From NCBI RefSeq assembly GCF_900142385.1, contig NZ_FRAQ01000001.1, forward strand, positions 1,674,001 to 1,738,000: 64,000 nucleotides of DNA. The letters run 5' to 3'. Under the pieces are notes generated by a model. It did not search any database. It was not told where the DNA came from and saw only the letters and a list, made by a program, of their open reading frames with translations. Below are positions 39,410 through 50,751 of this stretch, piece by piece. The translations under genes were made by a program, and so were the position numbers. The number at the start of each line of letters is the position of its first letter. Position 1 is the first letter of the stretch. The stretch comes from Marinobacter antarcticus (GTDB lineage: Bacteria > Pseudomonadota > Gammaproteobacteria > Pseudomonadales > Oleiphilaceae).

Positions 39410-41215
39410 TCAGGCGATCTCAATCAGCACTTCACCTGGAGTTACCCGGTCGCCCTTGGACACATAGATGGCTTCTACTTTGCCATCAATATTGGCATGT
39501 ACCTCGGTTTCCATCTTCATCGCCTCGGTGATCAGTACGGCCTGACCGGCGCTGACGCTGTCACCTTCCTTCACCAGAACCTCTACCACATTGCCAGGCA
39601 TGGCGGTGCTCACGTGTCCGGGTGTTGAGGCTTTTTTGCGGCCGCTACTGCTCTCTGCCACGTATTCGTTCAACGACTCAAACAGCACTTCTTCCGGCAT
39701 GCCATCCAGCGACAGGTAGAGTTTGCGCTTGCCTGCACCCGAATCGCCGGAGCCGGTGACCGCTATCTCGTAACTTTCACCGTGCACTTCAATGCGGAAT
39801 TCGGTGGCGACGCCGGTGCTCAGGCGCTCACGGGTTTTTGTCTCCGGTGGCAACAGGGCTTCCGGCACCAGGGTGCCGTCTTTGCGCTGTTGCAGAAATT
39901 CGCGGCCCAGGTCGGGGAACATGGCGTAGGTGAGCACGTCTTCCGAGTTAAGGGCCAGCTCACCAATATCTTTGCGCAGCTTGTCCATTTCCGGGCTGAG
40001 CTGATCGGCCGGGCGGCCTTCATCCACGGCTTCATTGCCGATGGCTTTGTTGCGCACTTCAGTGTTCACCGGTGCTGGCGGTTTACCATAGCCACCCTGA
40101 AGGTAGCGCTTTACTTCGTTGGTGATGGTTTTGTAGCGCTGGCCGGCCAGAACGTTATACACCGCCTGGGTGCCCACAATCTGTGAGGTAGGTGTGACCA
40201 GCGGCGGAAAGCCCAGGTCTTCCCGCACCCTTGGAATTTCATCGAATACTTCACGGATGCGGTCCAGCGCGTTCTGTTCTTTCAGCTGGTTCGCCAGGTT
40301 GGACATCATGCCGCCAGGCACCTGGTTGATCTGCACCGAAACGTCCTCGCGAGTGAACTCGCTTTCAAATTGCTGATACTTTTTACGCACCTCGCGGAAG
40401 TAATCGGCAATTTCGCTCAACAGGTTCAAATCAAGCCCGGTGTCGTAATCAGTGCCTTTCAGCGCGGCGACCTGGGTTTCTGTTGCCGGGTGACTGGTAC
40501 CCGAAGCGAACGAGGAAATGGCCGTATCCATGCGATCGACGCCGGCTTCGATGGCCTTGAGTTGGCACAGCGGCGCCAGGCCCGAGGTGGAGTGGCTATG
40601 AATCACCAATGGCAGATCCACTTCTGCCTTGATGGCCTTGACCAGGTCGAAGGTGGCGTAGGGCGTCAGCAGTCCGGCCATGTCCTTGATGGCAATGGAG
40701 TCTGCCCCCATGGCTTGCATCTCTTTGGCTTGCTGTACAAACAGTGCGGGGGTGTGTACCGGGCTGGTGGTGTAGCAGATTGTGCCCTGGGCGTGCTTGC
40801 CGGCTTTTTTTACCGCTTTCATGGCGGTTTCGATATTGCGCAGGTCGTTCAGCGCGTCGAACACCCGGAACACGTCGACGCCGTTATCCGCCGCTTTTTG
40901 CACAAAGGCTTCCACCACATCGTCGGCGTAGTGGCGGTAGCCCAGCAAGTTTTGTCCCCGTAACAGCATTTGCAGGCGGGTGTTGGGCAGGGCTTCGCGC
41001 AGTTGGCGCAGCCGCTCCCACGGGTCTTCTTTCAAGAACCGCACGCAGGCGTCAAAAGTGGCCCCACCCCAGACTTCCAGCGACCAGTAGCCTACCTGGT
41101 CGAGCTTGCCGCAAATGGGCAGCATGTCTTCGGTGCGCATGCGGGTGGCGATCAGCGACTGGTGCGCGTCACGCAGAATCAGGTCTGTTACTTCAATGGG
41201 CTTTGCTTGGCTCAT
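39410..41215 (-). CDS. pycB: Pyruvate carboxylase subunit B (carboxyltransferase and biotin carrier)
   Basis: Carries the carboxyl group from biotin to pyruvate to give oxaloacetate. The carboxyltransferase TIM barrel begins ILRDAHQSLIATR; the HMGL-like core continues to about residue 300, then the conserved PycB/OadA region. The C-terminal biotinyl domain has the modified lysine K567 in EAMKMETE. The protein is 601 residues; AGGAG precedes the ATG at 41215. Very similar to the oxaloacetate decarboxylase alpha subunit, but the adjacent biotin carboxylase gene and the divergent LysR gene match the two-subunit pyruvate carboxylase of Pseudomonas. No OadB or OadG gene is present. Confidence 0.93.
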   Translation of the reverse strand: MSQAKPIEVTDLILRDAHQSLIATRMRTEDMLPICGKLDQVGYWSLEVWGGATFDACVRFLKEDPWERLRQLREALPNTRLQMLLRGQNLLGYRHYADDVVEAFVQKAADNGVDVFRVFDALNDLRNIETAMKAVKKAGKHAQGTICYTTSPVHTPALFVQQAKEMQAMGADSIAIKDMAGLLTPYATFDLVKAIKAEVDLPLVIHSHSTSGLAPLCQLKAIEAGVDRMDTAISSFASGTSHPATETQVAALKGTDYDTGLDLNLLSEIADYFREVRKKYQQFESEFTREDVSVQINQVPGGMMSNLANQLKEQNALDRIREVFDEIPRVREDLGFPPLVTPTSQIVGTQAVYNVLAGQRYKTITNEVKRYLQGGYGKPPAPVNTEVRNKAIGNEAVDEGRPADQLSPEMDKLRKDIGELALNSEDVLTYAMFPDLGREFLQQRKDGTLVPEALLPPETKTRERLSTGVATEFRIEVHGESYEIAVTGSGDSGAGKRKLYLSLDGMPEEVLFESLNEYVAESSSGRKKASTPGHVSTAMPGNVVEVLVKEGDSVSAGQAVLITEAMKMETEVHANIDGKVEAIYVSKGDRVTPGEVLIEIA

Positions 41216-41234
41216 AATGTCATTCTCCTGCGGT

Positions 41235-42650
41235 TTACCAGCCTGAGTGCGCGGCGATGGTAGCGGCGATGGCGAGTGCAATTTCACTGGGGTGGCGTTT
41301 GGTGGAATACTTCAGCAGCTCCGGATGGCTGGGCACAAAACTGGTGTCAAAGATGCCAGCGCGGAAATCCGGATGCTCCAGAATTTGCTGGTAATACTGG
41401 GCGGTGGTTTTGATGCCGTGCAGGCGCATGTCGTCCAGTGCGCGTTTGCCGCGGGCGATCACTTCGTCCCAGGTCAGTGCCCACACGACCAGCTTCAGGC
41501 ACATGGAGTCGTAGTAGGGTGGGATTTCATAACCGGTATAGATGGCGGTATCAACCCGCACTCCGGGTCCACCGGGTGCGTAGTAATGGGTGATGCGGCC
41601 GAAGCTGGGTAAAAAGTCGTTTTTCGGATCCTCGGCGTTGATGCGAAATTGCAACGCATAGCCCCGGAACTGGATATCTTCCTGGCGATAGCTCAAAGGC
41701 AGTCCTGAGGCAATGCGCAGTTGTTCGCGCACAATGTCTACGCCGGTGATCGCCTCGGTAATGGTGTGTTCCACCTGCACCCGGGTGTTCATTTCCATGA
41801 AGTGCACTTCGTTACCGGATAGCAAAAACTCCACCGTGCCGGCGTTTTCGTAGCCCACGGCTTTGGCGGCCCTGACGGCCAGATCGCCAATGTACTGGCG
41901 CTGCTCCGGCGTGAGCTGCGGGCTGGGAGCTATCTCGATCAGCTTCTGGTTGCGGCGCTGTATGGAGCAGTCGCGCTCGAATAAATGGATGGCGTTGCCT
42001 TGGCTGTCGGCCAGTATCTGCACCTCGATGTGGCGCGGGTTTACAATGCACTTTTCCATAAACACTTCGGCGGAACCGAAGGCTTTTGTGGCCTCGGAAA
42101 TGACTCGCGGGTACTGGGCTTTCAGTTCTTGCGGCGTATCGCAGCGGCGTATGCCGCGTCCGCCACCACCCGAGGTGGCTTTCACCATCACCGGGTAGCC
42201 GATGTCGTTGGCCAGTTTCAGGGCTTCGTCCAGATTTTCAAGATTTCCGTCGGAGCCGGGAGTGATAGGAATACCGGCGGCTCGCATACTGTCGCGGGCT
42301 TGAGTTTTATCCCCCATACCGTGGATCACGCTGGACTTAGGGCCAATAAACGCTACGCCTTTCTGCTCGCAAAGGCGTGCGAAGTCGGCGTTTTCTGATA
42401 AGAAGCCGTAACCGGGGTGAATGGCATCGCACCCGGTTTCTACAGCCAGGTTGACGATGCGGGCGGGATCTAGATAGCCCGCCAACGGGTCGTCGCCCAG
42501 AGAGTAGGATTCGTCGGCCCGTTTTACGTGTAAGCCGTAGCGGTCGGGTTCGGTGTAGATAGCCACCGATCGTATCCCCATTTCTGCGCAAGCCCGCACG
42601 ATGCGGACGGCAATTTCGCCGCGGTTGGCGATTAATACTTTCTTCAGCAT
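41235..42650 (-). CDS. pycA: Pyruvate carboxylase subunit A (biotin carboxylase)
   Basis: ATP-dependent carboxylation of the biotin on PycB. N-terminal biotin carboxylase start MLKKVLIANRGEIAVRI, the ATP-grasp glycine loop KATSGGGGRGIRR, FMEMNTRVQVEHTITE with the catalytic region, and RINAEDP. The protein is 471 residues, ending in a short hydrophobic tail; no carrier domain, as expected for the split enzyme. AGGAA precedes the ATG. pycB follows after 19 nt. The closely related AccC cannot be fully excluded, but the context favours PycA. Confidence 0.92.
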   Translation of the reverse strand: MLKKVLIANRGEIAVRIVRACAEMGIRSVAIYTEPDRYGLHVKRADESYSLGDDPLAGYLDPARIVNLAVETGCDAIHPGYGFLSENADFARLCEQKGVAFIGPKSSVIHGMGDKTQARDSMRAAGIPITPGSDGNLENLDEALKLANDIGYPVMVKATSGGGGRGIRRCDTPQELKAQYPRVISEATKAFGSAEVFMEKCIVNPRHIEVQILADSQGNAIHLFERDCSIQRRNQKLIEIAPSPQLTPEQRQYIGDLAVRAAKAVGYENAGTVEFLLSGNEVHFMEMNTRVQVEHTITEAITGVDIVREQLRIASGLPLSYRQEDIQFRGYALQFRINAEDPKNDFLPSFGRITHYYAPGGPGVRVDTAIYTGYEIPPYYDSMCLKLVVWALTWDEVIARGKRALDDMRLHGIKTTAQYYQQILEHPDFRAGIFDTSFVPSHPELLKYSTKRHPSEIALAIAATIAAHSGW

Positions 42651-42743
42651 GGGAGATTCCTCGTCTCGTCGTCCCGAATGAAGGTGATAGAGAGACTAAC
42701 GGGATAGACCTTTGGCGAAAAATTGATATTATTTTGTTTATCT

Positions 42744-42759
42744 ATAAGTAATAGCTTAT
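42744..42759. promoter_or_regulatory. Palindrome in the pycA/pycR divergent promoter region
   Basis: ATAAGTAATAGCTTAT is a palindrome (ATAAG/CTTAT arms, 6-nt spacer) in the 133-nt gap between divergent pycA and pycR. Dyads of this kind are typical binding sites of LysR-type regulators. It lies 25 nt before the pycR start. Confidence 0.45.
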
Positions 42760-42783
42760 GACAAGCAGCGGGAAGCGCCTTCT

Positions 42784-43725
42784 ATGCCCCTTACCATCCA
42801 GAAAATGGCCAGTCGCCTGACTTTTCGGCAGCTTCAGGTTTTCAAGGCCGTGAATGATCTGAAAAGCTACAGTAAGGCAGGGGAGCTACTTGGGCTGACC
42901 CAGCCAGCGGTCAGCAGCCAGGTGCGTCACCTGGAGCAGGCGCTGGGCATGCCCATGTTTGAGTACGTAGGTCGTAAACTCTACTGCACCGCTGCCGGCG
43001 AGGAGATGGCCGGCTGTGTGCATGCCGTCTTCCGGGAGCTGGAGCGGGTGCAGAATAGCCTGGCGGCTCTGGAGGGGCAGGTGGCGGGAGAGCTCAGGCT
43101 GGTGGCGGTCAATACCGCGCAATACATTGTGCCTTATATGCTGAGTGCGTTTCTGCAGCTGAACCCTCAGGTGACTGTGTCGGTTGCCGTTGTTAACCGG
43201 GCAACGGCTTTGCAGAGGCTGAACGAAAACGCCGATGACTTGGTGATTATGGGTATGGTGCCTGCAGAAAAGCCGTTGGCATCACTGCCATTTCTGGATA
43301 ACGAACTGGTGCCGGTTGTGCCCAGTGGTCATCCATTGCTCAAACAGCAAAATGTGACGACCCAGGAGTTTCTGGATAATAGCCTTCTGGTGCGGGAAAG
43401 TGGTTCAGGTAGCCGGTTGGCGCTGGAACTGCATTGTCAGGATCAGCGTCTACGGGCAGAGCCAAGCATGGAGCTGGGCTCCAACGATGCGGTAAAGCAT
43501 GCAGTTCTGGCGGGTCTTGGTGTGGCTGTTCTGCCAAAGCTGGGCGTGTTGTCCGAGCTCGCCTTGGGCAGTTTGCACATTGTTGATATCAAGGGCTTCC
43601 CGCTGAGGCGCAGCTGGTGTGTGGTCTACCCGCAGGCACGGCATCCTACGCCGGCCATGCGGGCATTTATTGATTACGTGCAGCAGAATATCCGTCAGTT
43701 TGAGCAGATGTTCCTCAGCCGTTGA
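42784..43725 (+). CDS. pycR: LysR-family regulator, probable regulator of pyruvate carboxylase (PycR)
   Basis: The protein is 313 residues. The N-terminal winged HTH (about residues 10-70) contains [12 protein letters not shown] and [15 protein letters not shown]. The effector domain follows, beginning [17 protein letters not shown]. It is divergent from pycA, the arrangement of PycR and PycAB in Pseudomonas. The effector is unknown. The 3' end overlaps the convergent gatB by 11 nt. Confidence 0.88.
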   Translation: MPLTIQKMASRLTFRQLQVFKAVNDLKSYSKAGELLGLTQPAVSSQVRHLEQALGMPMFEYVGRKLYCTAAGEEMAGCVHAVFRELERVQNSLAALEGQVAGELRLVAVNTAQYIVPYMLSAFLQLNPQVTVSVAVVNRATALQRLNENADDLVIMGMVPAEKPLASLPFLDNELVPVVPSGHPLLKQQNVTTQEFLDNSLLVRESGSGSRLALELHCQDQRLRAEPSMELGSNDAVKHAVLAGLGVAVLPKLGVLSELALGSLHIVDIKGFPLRRSWCVVYPQARHPTPAMRAFIDYVQQNIRQFEQMFLSR

Positions 43726-45166
43726 GCTTTTTCAGCAGAATTTCGGTAAACAGTTTCGGGTTGCCCTGTCCCTTCGAGGCCTTCATCAAAGGTCCCATAA
43801 AGCCCCCGAGCATTTTCTTTTGCTTCTTGGTATCGGTTTCCTGATGATACTGCGCAACCTGATCCGGCATGCCCGCCAGAACCTCATCCACCATCTGTTC
43901 CAGTGCACCGGTATCCGACACCTGTTTCAGGCCCTGGGCCTCGATGATGGCATCGGCGTTATTGCCGTCACCGTTCCAAAGTGCCTCGAATACCTTCTTG
44001 GCTCCGGATGACGACACCGTATTGTCGGCAATGCGCGCCACCAGTTGGCCTAGCTGAGTGCCGGTGATGGGCGCTTGCGTCACGGCCTTGTCTTCTGCGT
44101 TCAGGCGCGCGGAGAATTCACCCAGCACCCAGTTGGCGGCCAGCTTGGCATCTTTGCCGTGGCTGGCGGCTTCTTCAAAAAACGCCGCCAGGCGAGCATC
44201 ATCGCTGAGCAGGCGCGCGTCGTAGTCGTTCAGTCCGAACTGCTCCTTGAATCTTGCTTTGCGGTCGTCCGGCAACTCCGGCAGGAGATCGCGTGCGCTT
44301 TCAATAAAGGCGTCGTCGATGACCACGGGCAGCAAGTCCGGGCAGGGGAAGTAACGGTAATCGTTGGCTTCTTCTTTGCTGCGCATGGAGCGGGATTCGT
44401 CCCGGTCGCCATTGTAGAGGCGGGTTTCCTGGATGATTCTGCCGCCGTCTTCCAGAATGTCCATCTGCCGTTCCACTTCGTGGGCGATGGCCTGCTCCAT
44501 AAAGCGAAAGGAGTTCAGGTTTTTGGTTTCTGTACGTGTCCCCAGCTCATTCGAACCCTTTGGTTTGAGGGAGATGTTCACGTCAAAGCGCAGCGAGCCC
44601 TGGCTCATATCGCCATCGCAGATGCCCAGAGAGGACACCAGGCTGTGCAGCTTTTTGGCGAAGGCAACGGCTTCTTCCGCGCTGTTCATATCCGGCTCGG
44701 TGACAATTTCGATCAGCGGCGTGCCGGCACGGTTAAGGTCGATGCCGGTCATGCCGTGAAAGTCTTCATGCAGGGATTTGCCGGCGTCTTCTTCCAGATG
44801 GGCGTGGTGAATGCGCACACGCTTGCTGCGGCCGTTAGCCAGATCAACATCCACGAAGCCGGGGCCTACGATAGGGTGGTCCAGCTGAGTGGTCTGGTAG
44901 CCCTTGGGCAAATCCGGATAAAAATAGTTTTTACGGTCGAACACCGAGCGCCGGCCGATTTCGGCATTTACCGCCAAGCCGAACATGACCGCATAACGGA
45001 AGGCCTGTTCATTCGGTACAGGTAAGGTGCCAGGCATGGCCAGATCAACGGCACTGGCCTGTGTGTTGGGCTCGGCACCAAAGGCGGTGCTGGAGCCGGA
45101 AAAAATCTTGGTTTTGGTGGCAAGCTGAACATGAATTTCCAGCCCGATCACAATATCCCACTGCAT
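43715..45166 (-). CDS. gatB: Asp/Glu-tRNA amidotransferase subunit GatB
   Basis: Binds and phosphorylates the misacylated Glu/Asp-tRNA for amidation. Starts [15 protein letters not shown], has the [16 protein letters not shown] kinase-domain motif and the C-terminal YqeY-like tail. Length 483. AGGAG precedes the ATG, and the gene lies 21 nt after gatA. It ends inside the last codons of the convergent pycR (11-nt overlap). Confidence 0.97.
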   Translation of the reverse strand: MQWDIVIGLEIHVQLATKTKIFSGSSTAFGAEPNTQASAVDLAMPGTLPVPNEQAFRYAVMFGLAVNAEIGRRSVFDRKNYFYPDLPKGYQTTQLDHPIVGPGFVDVDLANGRSKRVRIHHAHLEEDAGKSLHEDFHGMTGIDLNRAGTPLIEIVTEPDMNSAEEAVAFAKKLHSLVSSLGICDGDMSQGSLRFDVNISLKPKGSNELGTRTETKNLNSFRFMEQAIAHEVERQMDILEDGGRIIQETRLYNGDRDESRSMRSKEEANDYRYFPCPDLLPVVIDDAFIESARDLLPELPDDRKARFKEQFGLNDYDARLLSDDARLAAFFEEAASHGKDAKLAANWVLGEFSARLNAEDKAVTQAPITGTQLGQLVARIADNTVSSSGAKKVFEALWNGDGNNADAIIEAQGLKQVSDTGALEQMVDEVLAGMPDQVAQYHQETDTKKQKKMLGGFMGPLMKASKGQGNPKLFTEILLKKLNG

Positions 45167-45187
45167 AAACGTTCTCCTGGTTCCGGC

Positions 45188-46645
45188 TTACTGGGGAAGC
45201 TTCTGGTGCCAGTCAGTTACCTGCTGGAACTGATGGGCAGCATTCAGCAGACGGGCTTCTTCAAAATAGTTCCCGATAATCTGCAGCCCTACTGGCAGGC
45301 CGTCCACAAAGCCCGCCGGCACCGACATGGCCGGCACACCCGCGAGGTTCACGGCGATGGTGAAAATATCTTCCAGGTACATGGTCACCGGATCACTGGT
45401 TTTCTCGCCTTGCACAAACGCAGGTGACGGCGAAACCGGGCTCATCAGCACATCCACTTCTTTAAATGCATTGATGAAATCCTGCTGGATCAGGCGGCGG
45501 ACTTTCTGGGCCTTCAGGTAATAGGCATCAAAATAGCCGGCAGAGAGCGCGTAGGTGCCTACCAGAATACGGCGCTTTACCTCACCTCCGAAGCCTTCGG
45601 CGCGGGTACGGGTATAAAGATCGTTGAGGTCCTGCGGATCTTCACAGCGGTAGCCGTAACGCACGCCATCAAAGCGCGACAGGTTGGCGGAGGCTTCGGC
45701 TGGGGCAATCACGTAGTAGGCGGCAATGGCGAGTTTGGCGTGGGGTAGTGACACTTCTTTCACGATCGCGCCCTGCTTCTCGTATTCCTTTACGGCATTG
45801 CGTACCTGCTCTTCCATCGCGGGGCTGAGTTGATCCGAGAAATACTCTTTCGGCAGACCGATACGCAGGCCTTTCAAGGGTTCTTTCAGGGTTGCGGTGT
45901 AATCCGGCACGGCACGATCAGCGGATGTGGAGTCTTTCGGATCGAATCCGGCCATCACATTCAACATCAGCGCGTTGTCTTCGGCGGTGCGCGCCATAGT
46001 GCCGCCTTGATCAAGGCTGGAGGCAAAAGCGATCATGCCGTGGCGAGACACCCGGCCATAGGTAGGCTTCAGTCCCGTGATGCCGCACAGTGCCGCCGGC
46101 TGGCGAATGGAACCACCGGTGTCTGTTGCAGTGGCTGCCGGAACCAGACGAGCGGCGATGGCCGCCGCAGAACCGCCGGAAGATCCACCGGGTACACGTT
46201 TGTCGCCGCTGTTCAGGCCCCAGGGGTTGGTCACCGGGCCGAAGAAGCTGGATTCGTTGGAAGAGCCCATGGCGAACTCGTCCATATTGGTTTTACCCAG
46301 GCACACCGCACCGGCAGCGCGGAAGTTAGCGGTTACCGTGGCGTCGTAGGGTGGCACAAAATTGGCCAGCATTTTCGAACCGGCGGTGGTGGTTACGCCG
46401 CTGGTGCAGAAAATATCTTTGTGGGCCAAGGGCACACCGGTCCACGCGCCGGCTTTGCCGGCTGCACGCTGTTCGTCAGCGGCCTTGGCGTAAGCCATGG
46501 CCTGATCGTCGGTGACCGTAATAAAGCTGTTGTACTGGCCGTCTTCGGCCTTGATGCGGTCGAGGAACTCACGGGTCAGTTCCACGCTTGAAATCTTGCC
46601 GCTTTCCAGTTCGCGGGAAAGCTCTGCTACGGATTTGTTATGCAT
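45188..46645 (-). CDS. gatA: Asp/Glu-tRNA amidotransferase subunit GatA
   Basis: Glutaminase of the amidotransferase, from the amidase-signature family. The Ser-cis-Ser-Lys triad is visible: Lys in [12 protein letters not shown], cis-Ser and nucleophile in [10 protein letters not shown] and [14 protein letters not shown] at 46645 with AGGA upstream was chosen over a TTG at 46651. Length 485. Together with GatB and GatC it makes Gln-tRNA or Asn-tRNA by transamidation, so at least one of GlnRS or AsnRS may be absent from this organism. Confidence 0.97.
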   Translation of the reverse strand: MHNKSVAELSRELESGKISSVELTREFLDRIKAEDGQYNSFITVTDDQAMAYAKAADEQRAAGKAGAWTGVPLAHKDIFCTSGVTTTAGSKMLANFVPPYDATVTANFRAAGAVCLGKTNMDEFAMGSSNESSFFGPVTNPWGLNSGDKRVPGGSSGGSAAAIAARLVPAATATDTGGSIRQPAALCGITGLKPTYGRVSRHGMIAFASSLDQGGTMARTAEDNALMLNVMAGFDPKDSTSADRAVPDYTATLKEPLKGLRIGLPKEYFSDQLSPAMEEQVRNAVKEYEKQGAIVKEVSLPHAKLAIAAYYVIAPAEASANLSRFDGVRYGYRCEDPQDLNDLYTRTRAEGFGGEVKRRILVGTYALSAGYFDAYYLKAQKVRRLIQQDFINAFKEVDVLMSPVSPSPAFVQGEKTSDPVTMYLEDIFTIAVNLAGVPAMSVPAGFVDGLPVGLQIIGNYFEEARLLNAAHQFQQVTDWHQKLPQ

Positions 46646-46674
46646 GTTCAATCCTGATGGTGTGGTTCGTCAGA

Positions 46675-46962
46675 TCACTCAATAACGCGAGGTACAAGAT
46701 AAAGGCCATTCTCGGTGGCCGGAGCAATGGCCTGAAAGGCTTCGCGCTGGTTACTCTCGCTAACTTCGTCGGCGCGCAGGCGCTGCACCGCATCCAGCGG
46801 GTGGGCCAGGGGCTCTACGTTGTCGGTATCGGCGGCGCTGAGCTGGTCAACGAGGCTGAGGATGTTGCCCAGGTCTTTCTCCAGTGCCGGTATCTGCTCT
46901 TCGTCGAGACGAATACGGGCCAGCACGGCGACTTTTTCAATGTCTTCGCGGGAAATGGTCAC
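46675..46962 (-). CDS. gatC: Asp/Glu-tRNA amidotransferase subunit GatC
   Basis: Small subunit that wraps GatA and GatB. The GTG at 46962 gives 95 residues starting (M)TISREDIEKVAVLARIRLDE, the usual length; GGAG lies 5 nt upstream. The frame is open to 47073 without family resemblance. First gene of gatC-gatA-gatB, 113 nt after the BON-MscS gene on the same strand. Confidence 0.95.
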   Translation of the reverse strand: MTISREDIEKVAVLARIRLDEEQIPALEKDLGNILSLVDQLSAADTDNVEPLAHPLDAVQRLRADEVSESNQREAFQAIAPATENGLYLVPRVIE

Positions 46963-47075
46963 GTTGACTCCAAAGTATAAAACAGCGTTTTTATGAAGGC
47001 CGTTATGGTAACAGATTCGCGGCTGTGCGGGAGGGCCACGGCGGTGTGAGCCATCAGACTCGCGAGACCGCAAAG

Positions 47076-48503
47076 CTATTCAATCGGCCTGGCATCGTCC
47101 AGAAGGTCTTCGACTGCGGTATCGCTGCGCTCTTCGCGCACTTGTCGCGCAATATTGGTGTCCGGGCGTACATTCAATACATCGCCAGGCGGTAGTTCGG
47201 AAATCGGCGAATTTGTGACGGTGCTTGTGTCCGGTTTTGTCGCTTCCACCGGCTTTTCGGAAGAGTCCGTTACTACCAGCGTTGCCGGTGTCTGGTCGAA
47301 ACGCAGCCGGTAGATGGGTTCGGGTAAGGTGAAGCCCTGGGCTTCCAGTGCATTCTTGGAGGCACGAATGGAGAGACTGCGAGCTTTGCCATAGTCGGTT
47401 TCGCGCTGGTCAATCCAGGCCATGAACTTGATCAGAATGTTGGAATCGCCCACGGATTCGATGATCCCGTGGGGCTCGGGGTCTTCCAGCACCCAATCCA
47501 GCTGCTGCAGCGCGGCCAGGCCGGTCTGGATGGCTTGAGCCGGGTCGTCTTCTGCGTCTACGCCCAGGATAAAGTCAAAGCGGCGCTGAGGGTTGCGGGT
47601 GTAATTCAGAATAACGGCTTTGAAAACCGTCGCGTTGGGGATGCGCAAGTGGTTGCCGTCCAGTGTCATCAGTACCGTGGAACGCGATGTCAGTCGCACC
47701 ACGACGCCTTCGTAGTCGTTGATGACCACGTGCTCCTGAGCCCGGAAGGGCTGGCGGATGCTGAGCATGATGCTGGAGATATAATTTTCCATGGAGTCTT
47801 TGACTGCAAAGCTGATGGCCAGACCTAGCACACCTGCGCCACCCAGTAATGTGCCCATCAGCGCTGTGGCCCCGAGTACGTTCAGGGCAAGTAGCAGGCC
47901 CAGAAGTATCGTCACCAGCCTGACTGCATGGCCGGCCAGTTCCGCCAGGAACGGGTTTTTGGTTAACCGTGACCAGAGCGGGTTGTAGTTAGCCAGACGG
48001 TGCCCGGCAAAGGCCACTACGACCAAAATACTGAGCGCCACCAGCAATAGTGGCAGGGCTCTTACCCAGCCGCGCAGGGTATTTTGTAGCGAATCCCAAA
48101 GAGGGTTGAGGTTGTCCTGCAAGTCCAGGGTGCGCACAACCCTGTCATCAACGGCAACGGCACCTTCTACCCGGTGGGCGAGTTTTAGTGCCCGCTGGGC
48201 CTGGGCTTCGTTGGCAATCTGCCCCGTCAGTGCCACCACACCGCTGTTAACGCTGACCTGCAGTGACTCGAACTGCGGAATTTGGGCAAAAATACTGGTG
48301 ATGCGCTCGGCGATCAGCGCGTCACGGTCGGCACCTGGCTGCAAGGTGATCGCCCCTGCTGGCTCGGCTTCGCTTTGCTGGGCCAGAGCTAAGGAGGGCA
48401 GCGCCGCCGCGACAGTCAATGCCAAAGTCAAAGTTAGACACAAACGCCAAGCCACTGCTGCCGTGCGGATGCGCTGCGGCAGATTAATTTCTGGTATTCT
48501 CAA
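47076..48503 (-). CDS. BON-domain MscS-family mechanosensitive channel
   Basis: The protein is 475 residues. A signal sequence (1-41, ending SLALA) exports the N terminus. A BON domain (about 62-128) follows, then three membrane helices (148-168, 191-212, 214-236), the last being the glycine-rich pore helix GTLLGGAGVLGLAISFAVKD, and the cytoplasmic MscS beta and alpha-beta domains to about 395. The tail is Thr/Pro/Asp-rich. Likely a small-conductance osmotic safety valve whose BON domain could touch the outer membrane or peptidoglycan. The start is a TTG at 48503 with GAGG upstream; no ATG is available near. Divergent from mreB. Confidence 0.85.
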   Translation of the reverse strand: MRIPEINLPQRIRTAAVAWRLCLTLTLALTVAAALPSLALAQQSEAEPAGAITLQPGADRDALIAERITSIFAQIPQFESLQVSVNSGVVALTGQIANEAQAQRALKLAHRVEGAVAVDDRVVRTLDLQDNLNPLWDSLQNTLRGWVRALPLLLVALSILVVVAFAGHRLANYNPLWSRLTKNPFLAELAGHAVRLVTILLGLLLALNVLGATALMGTLLGGAGVLGLAISFAVKDSMENYISSIMLSIRQPFRAQEHVVINDYEGVVVRLTSRSTVLMTLDGNHLRIPNATVFKAVILNYTRNPQRRFDFILGVDAEDDPAQAIQTGLAALQQLDWVLEDPEPHGIIESVGDSNILIKFMAWIDQRETDYGKARSLSIRASKNALEAQGFTLPEPIYRLRFDQTPATLVVTDSSEKPVEATKPDTSTVTNSPISELPPGDVLNVRPDTNIARQVREERSDTAVEDLLDDARPIE

Positions 48504-48646
48504 CTGGGGCCTCGATTATGGCAGGTTGAACAGCGTGGGTCGGAGGTTTCAGGCCGTCTTTTCAGACATCTTTAATGTGAAGCAAAGATCAACTCACCGC
48601 CCGCGTCAACCAGAAAAATGCCCCGTACGGAATTCTGGTCTCATAA

Positions 48647-49825
<1,179 letters not shown>

Positions 49826-49872
49826 TCCTTTGGGGAGGGATCGCCATTAAAACCATTTTTGTCCAGGGGCCA

Positions 49873-50751
49873 GTGCCTGGCCTCCGGCTCCTACTCGTTA
49901 TTATCGTATCGGCAACGCTGATCGTTGCCGATCAGCAGTTCGATCGTCTGACGCCTGTCCGAAGTACTCTGGCAACTGGCCTCACTCCTGTTTACTGGCT
50001 AGGTAATGCGCCCTATCAGTTCAGCGACTGGGTTGCCAGCCTGTTTACCACCCGCGAAGACGTGAAACAGGAAAACGAAGATCTGAAAGCCCGCCTGCTC
50101 ATTCTTGAGCGAAGGGCCCTCAAGTATGCCGCTCTGGCCTCTGAAAATAACGAACTCCGCCGCCTGATGAATTCCTCAGAACTCCTGGATGACCGGGTTA
50201 TCGTCAGTGAAGTGGTGAGTGTGTCGCCGGATCCGTATTCCCACGAAATTATTATCAATAAAGGTCGCAGCGACGGTCTGCAGGTCGGGCAGGCAATACT
50301 GGATGCCCATGGGCTGATGGGGCAGGTAGTGCAGACCAGCCAGGTAACCTCCCGTGTACTTCTTGTTTCCGACAGCAGTCATGCTGTGCCGGTTGAAGTG
50401 GTGCGAAACGGGTTGCGGGCCATTCTTCTGGGCACTGGCGATTCCGGTACGCTTGATCTGGTTCATGTGCCTGATACTGCCGATATTCGTGAGGGGGACC
50501 TGCTCGTCAGTTCTGGCCTTGGCGGGCGTTTTCCAAGAGGTTATCCGGTTGCGGAAGTCAGCCTGATCAACAAAGAGCCAGGCGAACCTTTTGTATCGAT
50601 TCAGGCGCGGCCGAAGGCACAGCTCAATCAAAGCCGTCTGGTACTGGTGGTTTTTCCGCCAAAAGGCGGGTTTCAAACGGAGCCCGCTACCGGTGATCAG
50701 GTTCAGCCAGAGTCGCCTGCCACCGATACCGCGCAGGAGGGCCAGGGCTGA
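49873..50751 (+). CDS. mreC: Rod-shape protein MreC
   Basis: Bitopic periplasmic scaffold of the elongasome. Membrane helix at about residues 5-20 (counted from the GTG), coiled coil at about 60-100 (REDVKQENEDLKARLLILER), then the beta-rich MreC domain and a Pro/Thr/Gln-rich tail. The coordinates use the GTG at 49873, the first canonical start, but that leaves only four residues before the helix and no well-spaced ribosome binding site. An in-frame ATT at 49846 lies 6 nt after GGAGGG (49834-49839) and would give the N terminus (M)KTIFVQGPVPGLRLLL, closer to MreC of relatives, so the true start may be there. mreD overlaps by 1 nt. Confidence 0.93.
   Translation: MPGLRLLLVIIVSATLIVADQQFDRLTPVRSTLATGLTPVYWLGNAPYQFSDWVASLFTTREDVKQENEDLKARLLILERRALKYAALASENNELRRLMNSSELLDDRVIVSEVVSVSPDPYSHEIIINKGRSDGLQVGQAILDAHGLMGQVVQTSQVTSRVLLVSDSSHAVPVEVVRNGLRAILLGTGDSGTLDLVHVPDTADIREGDLLVSSGLGGRFPRGYPVAEVSLINKEPGEPFVSIQARPKAQLNQSRLVLVVFPPKGGFQTEPATGDQVQPESPATDTAQEGQG

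Noticed and set aside
39410..42650. Sodium-pumping oxaloacetate decarboxylase operon
   Set aside because: The alpha-like subunit is next to a biotin carboxylase and a LysR regulator, with no membrane beta or gamma subunit genes.
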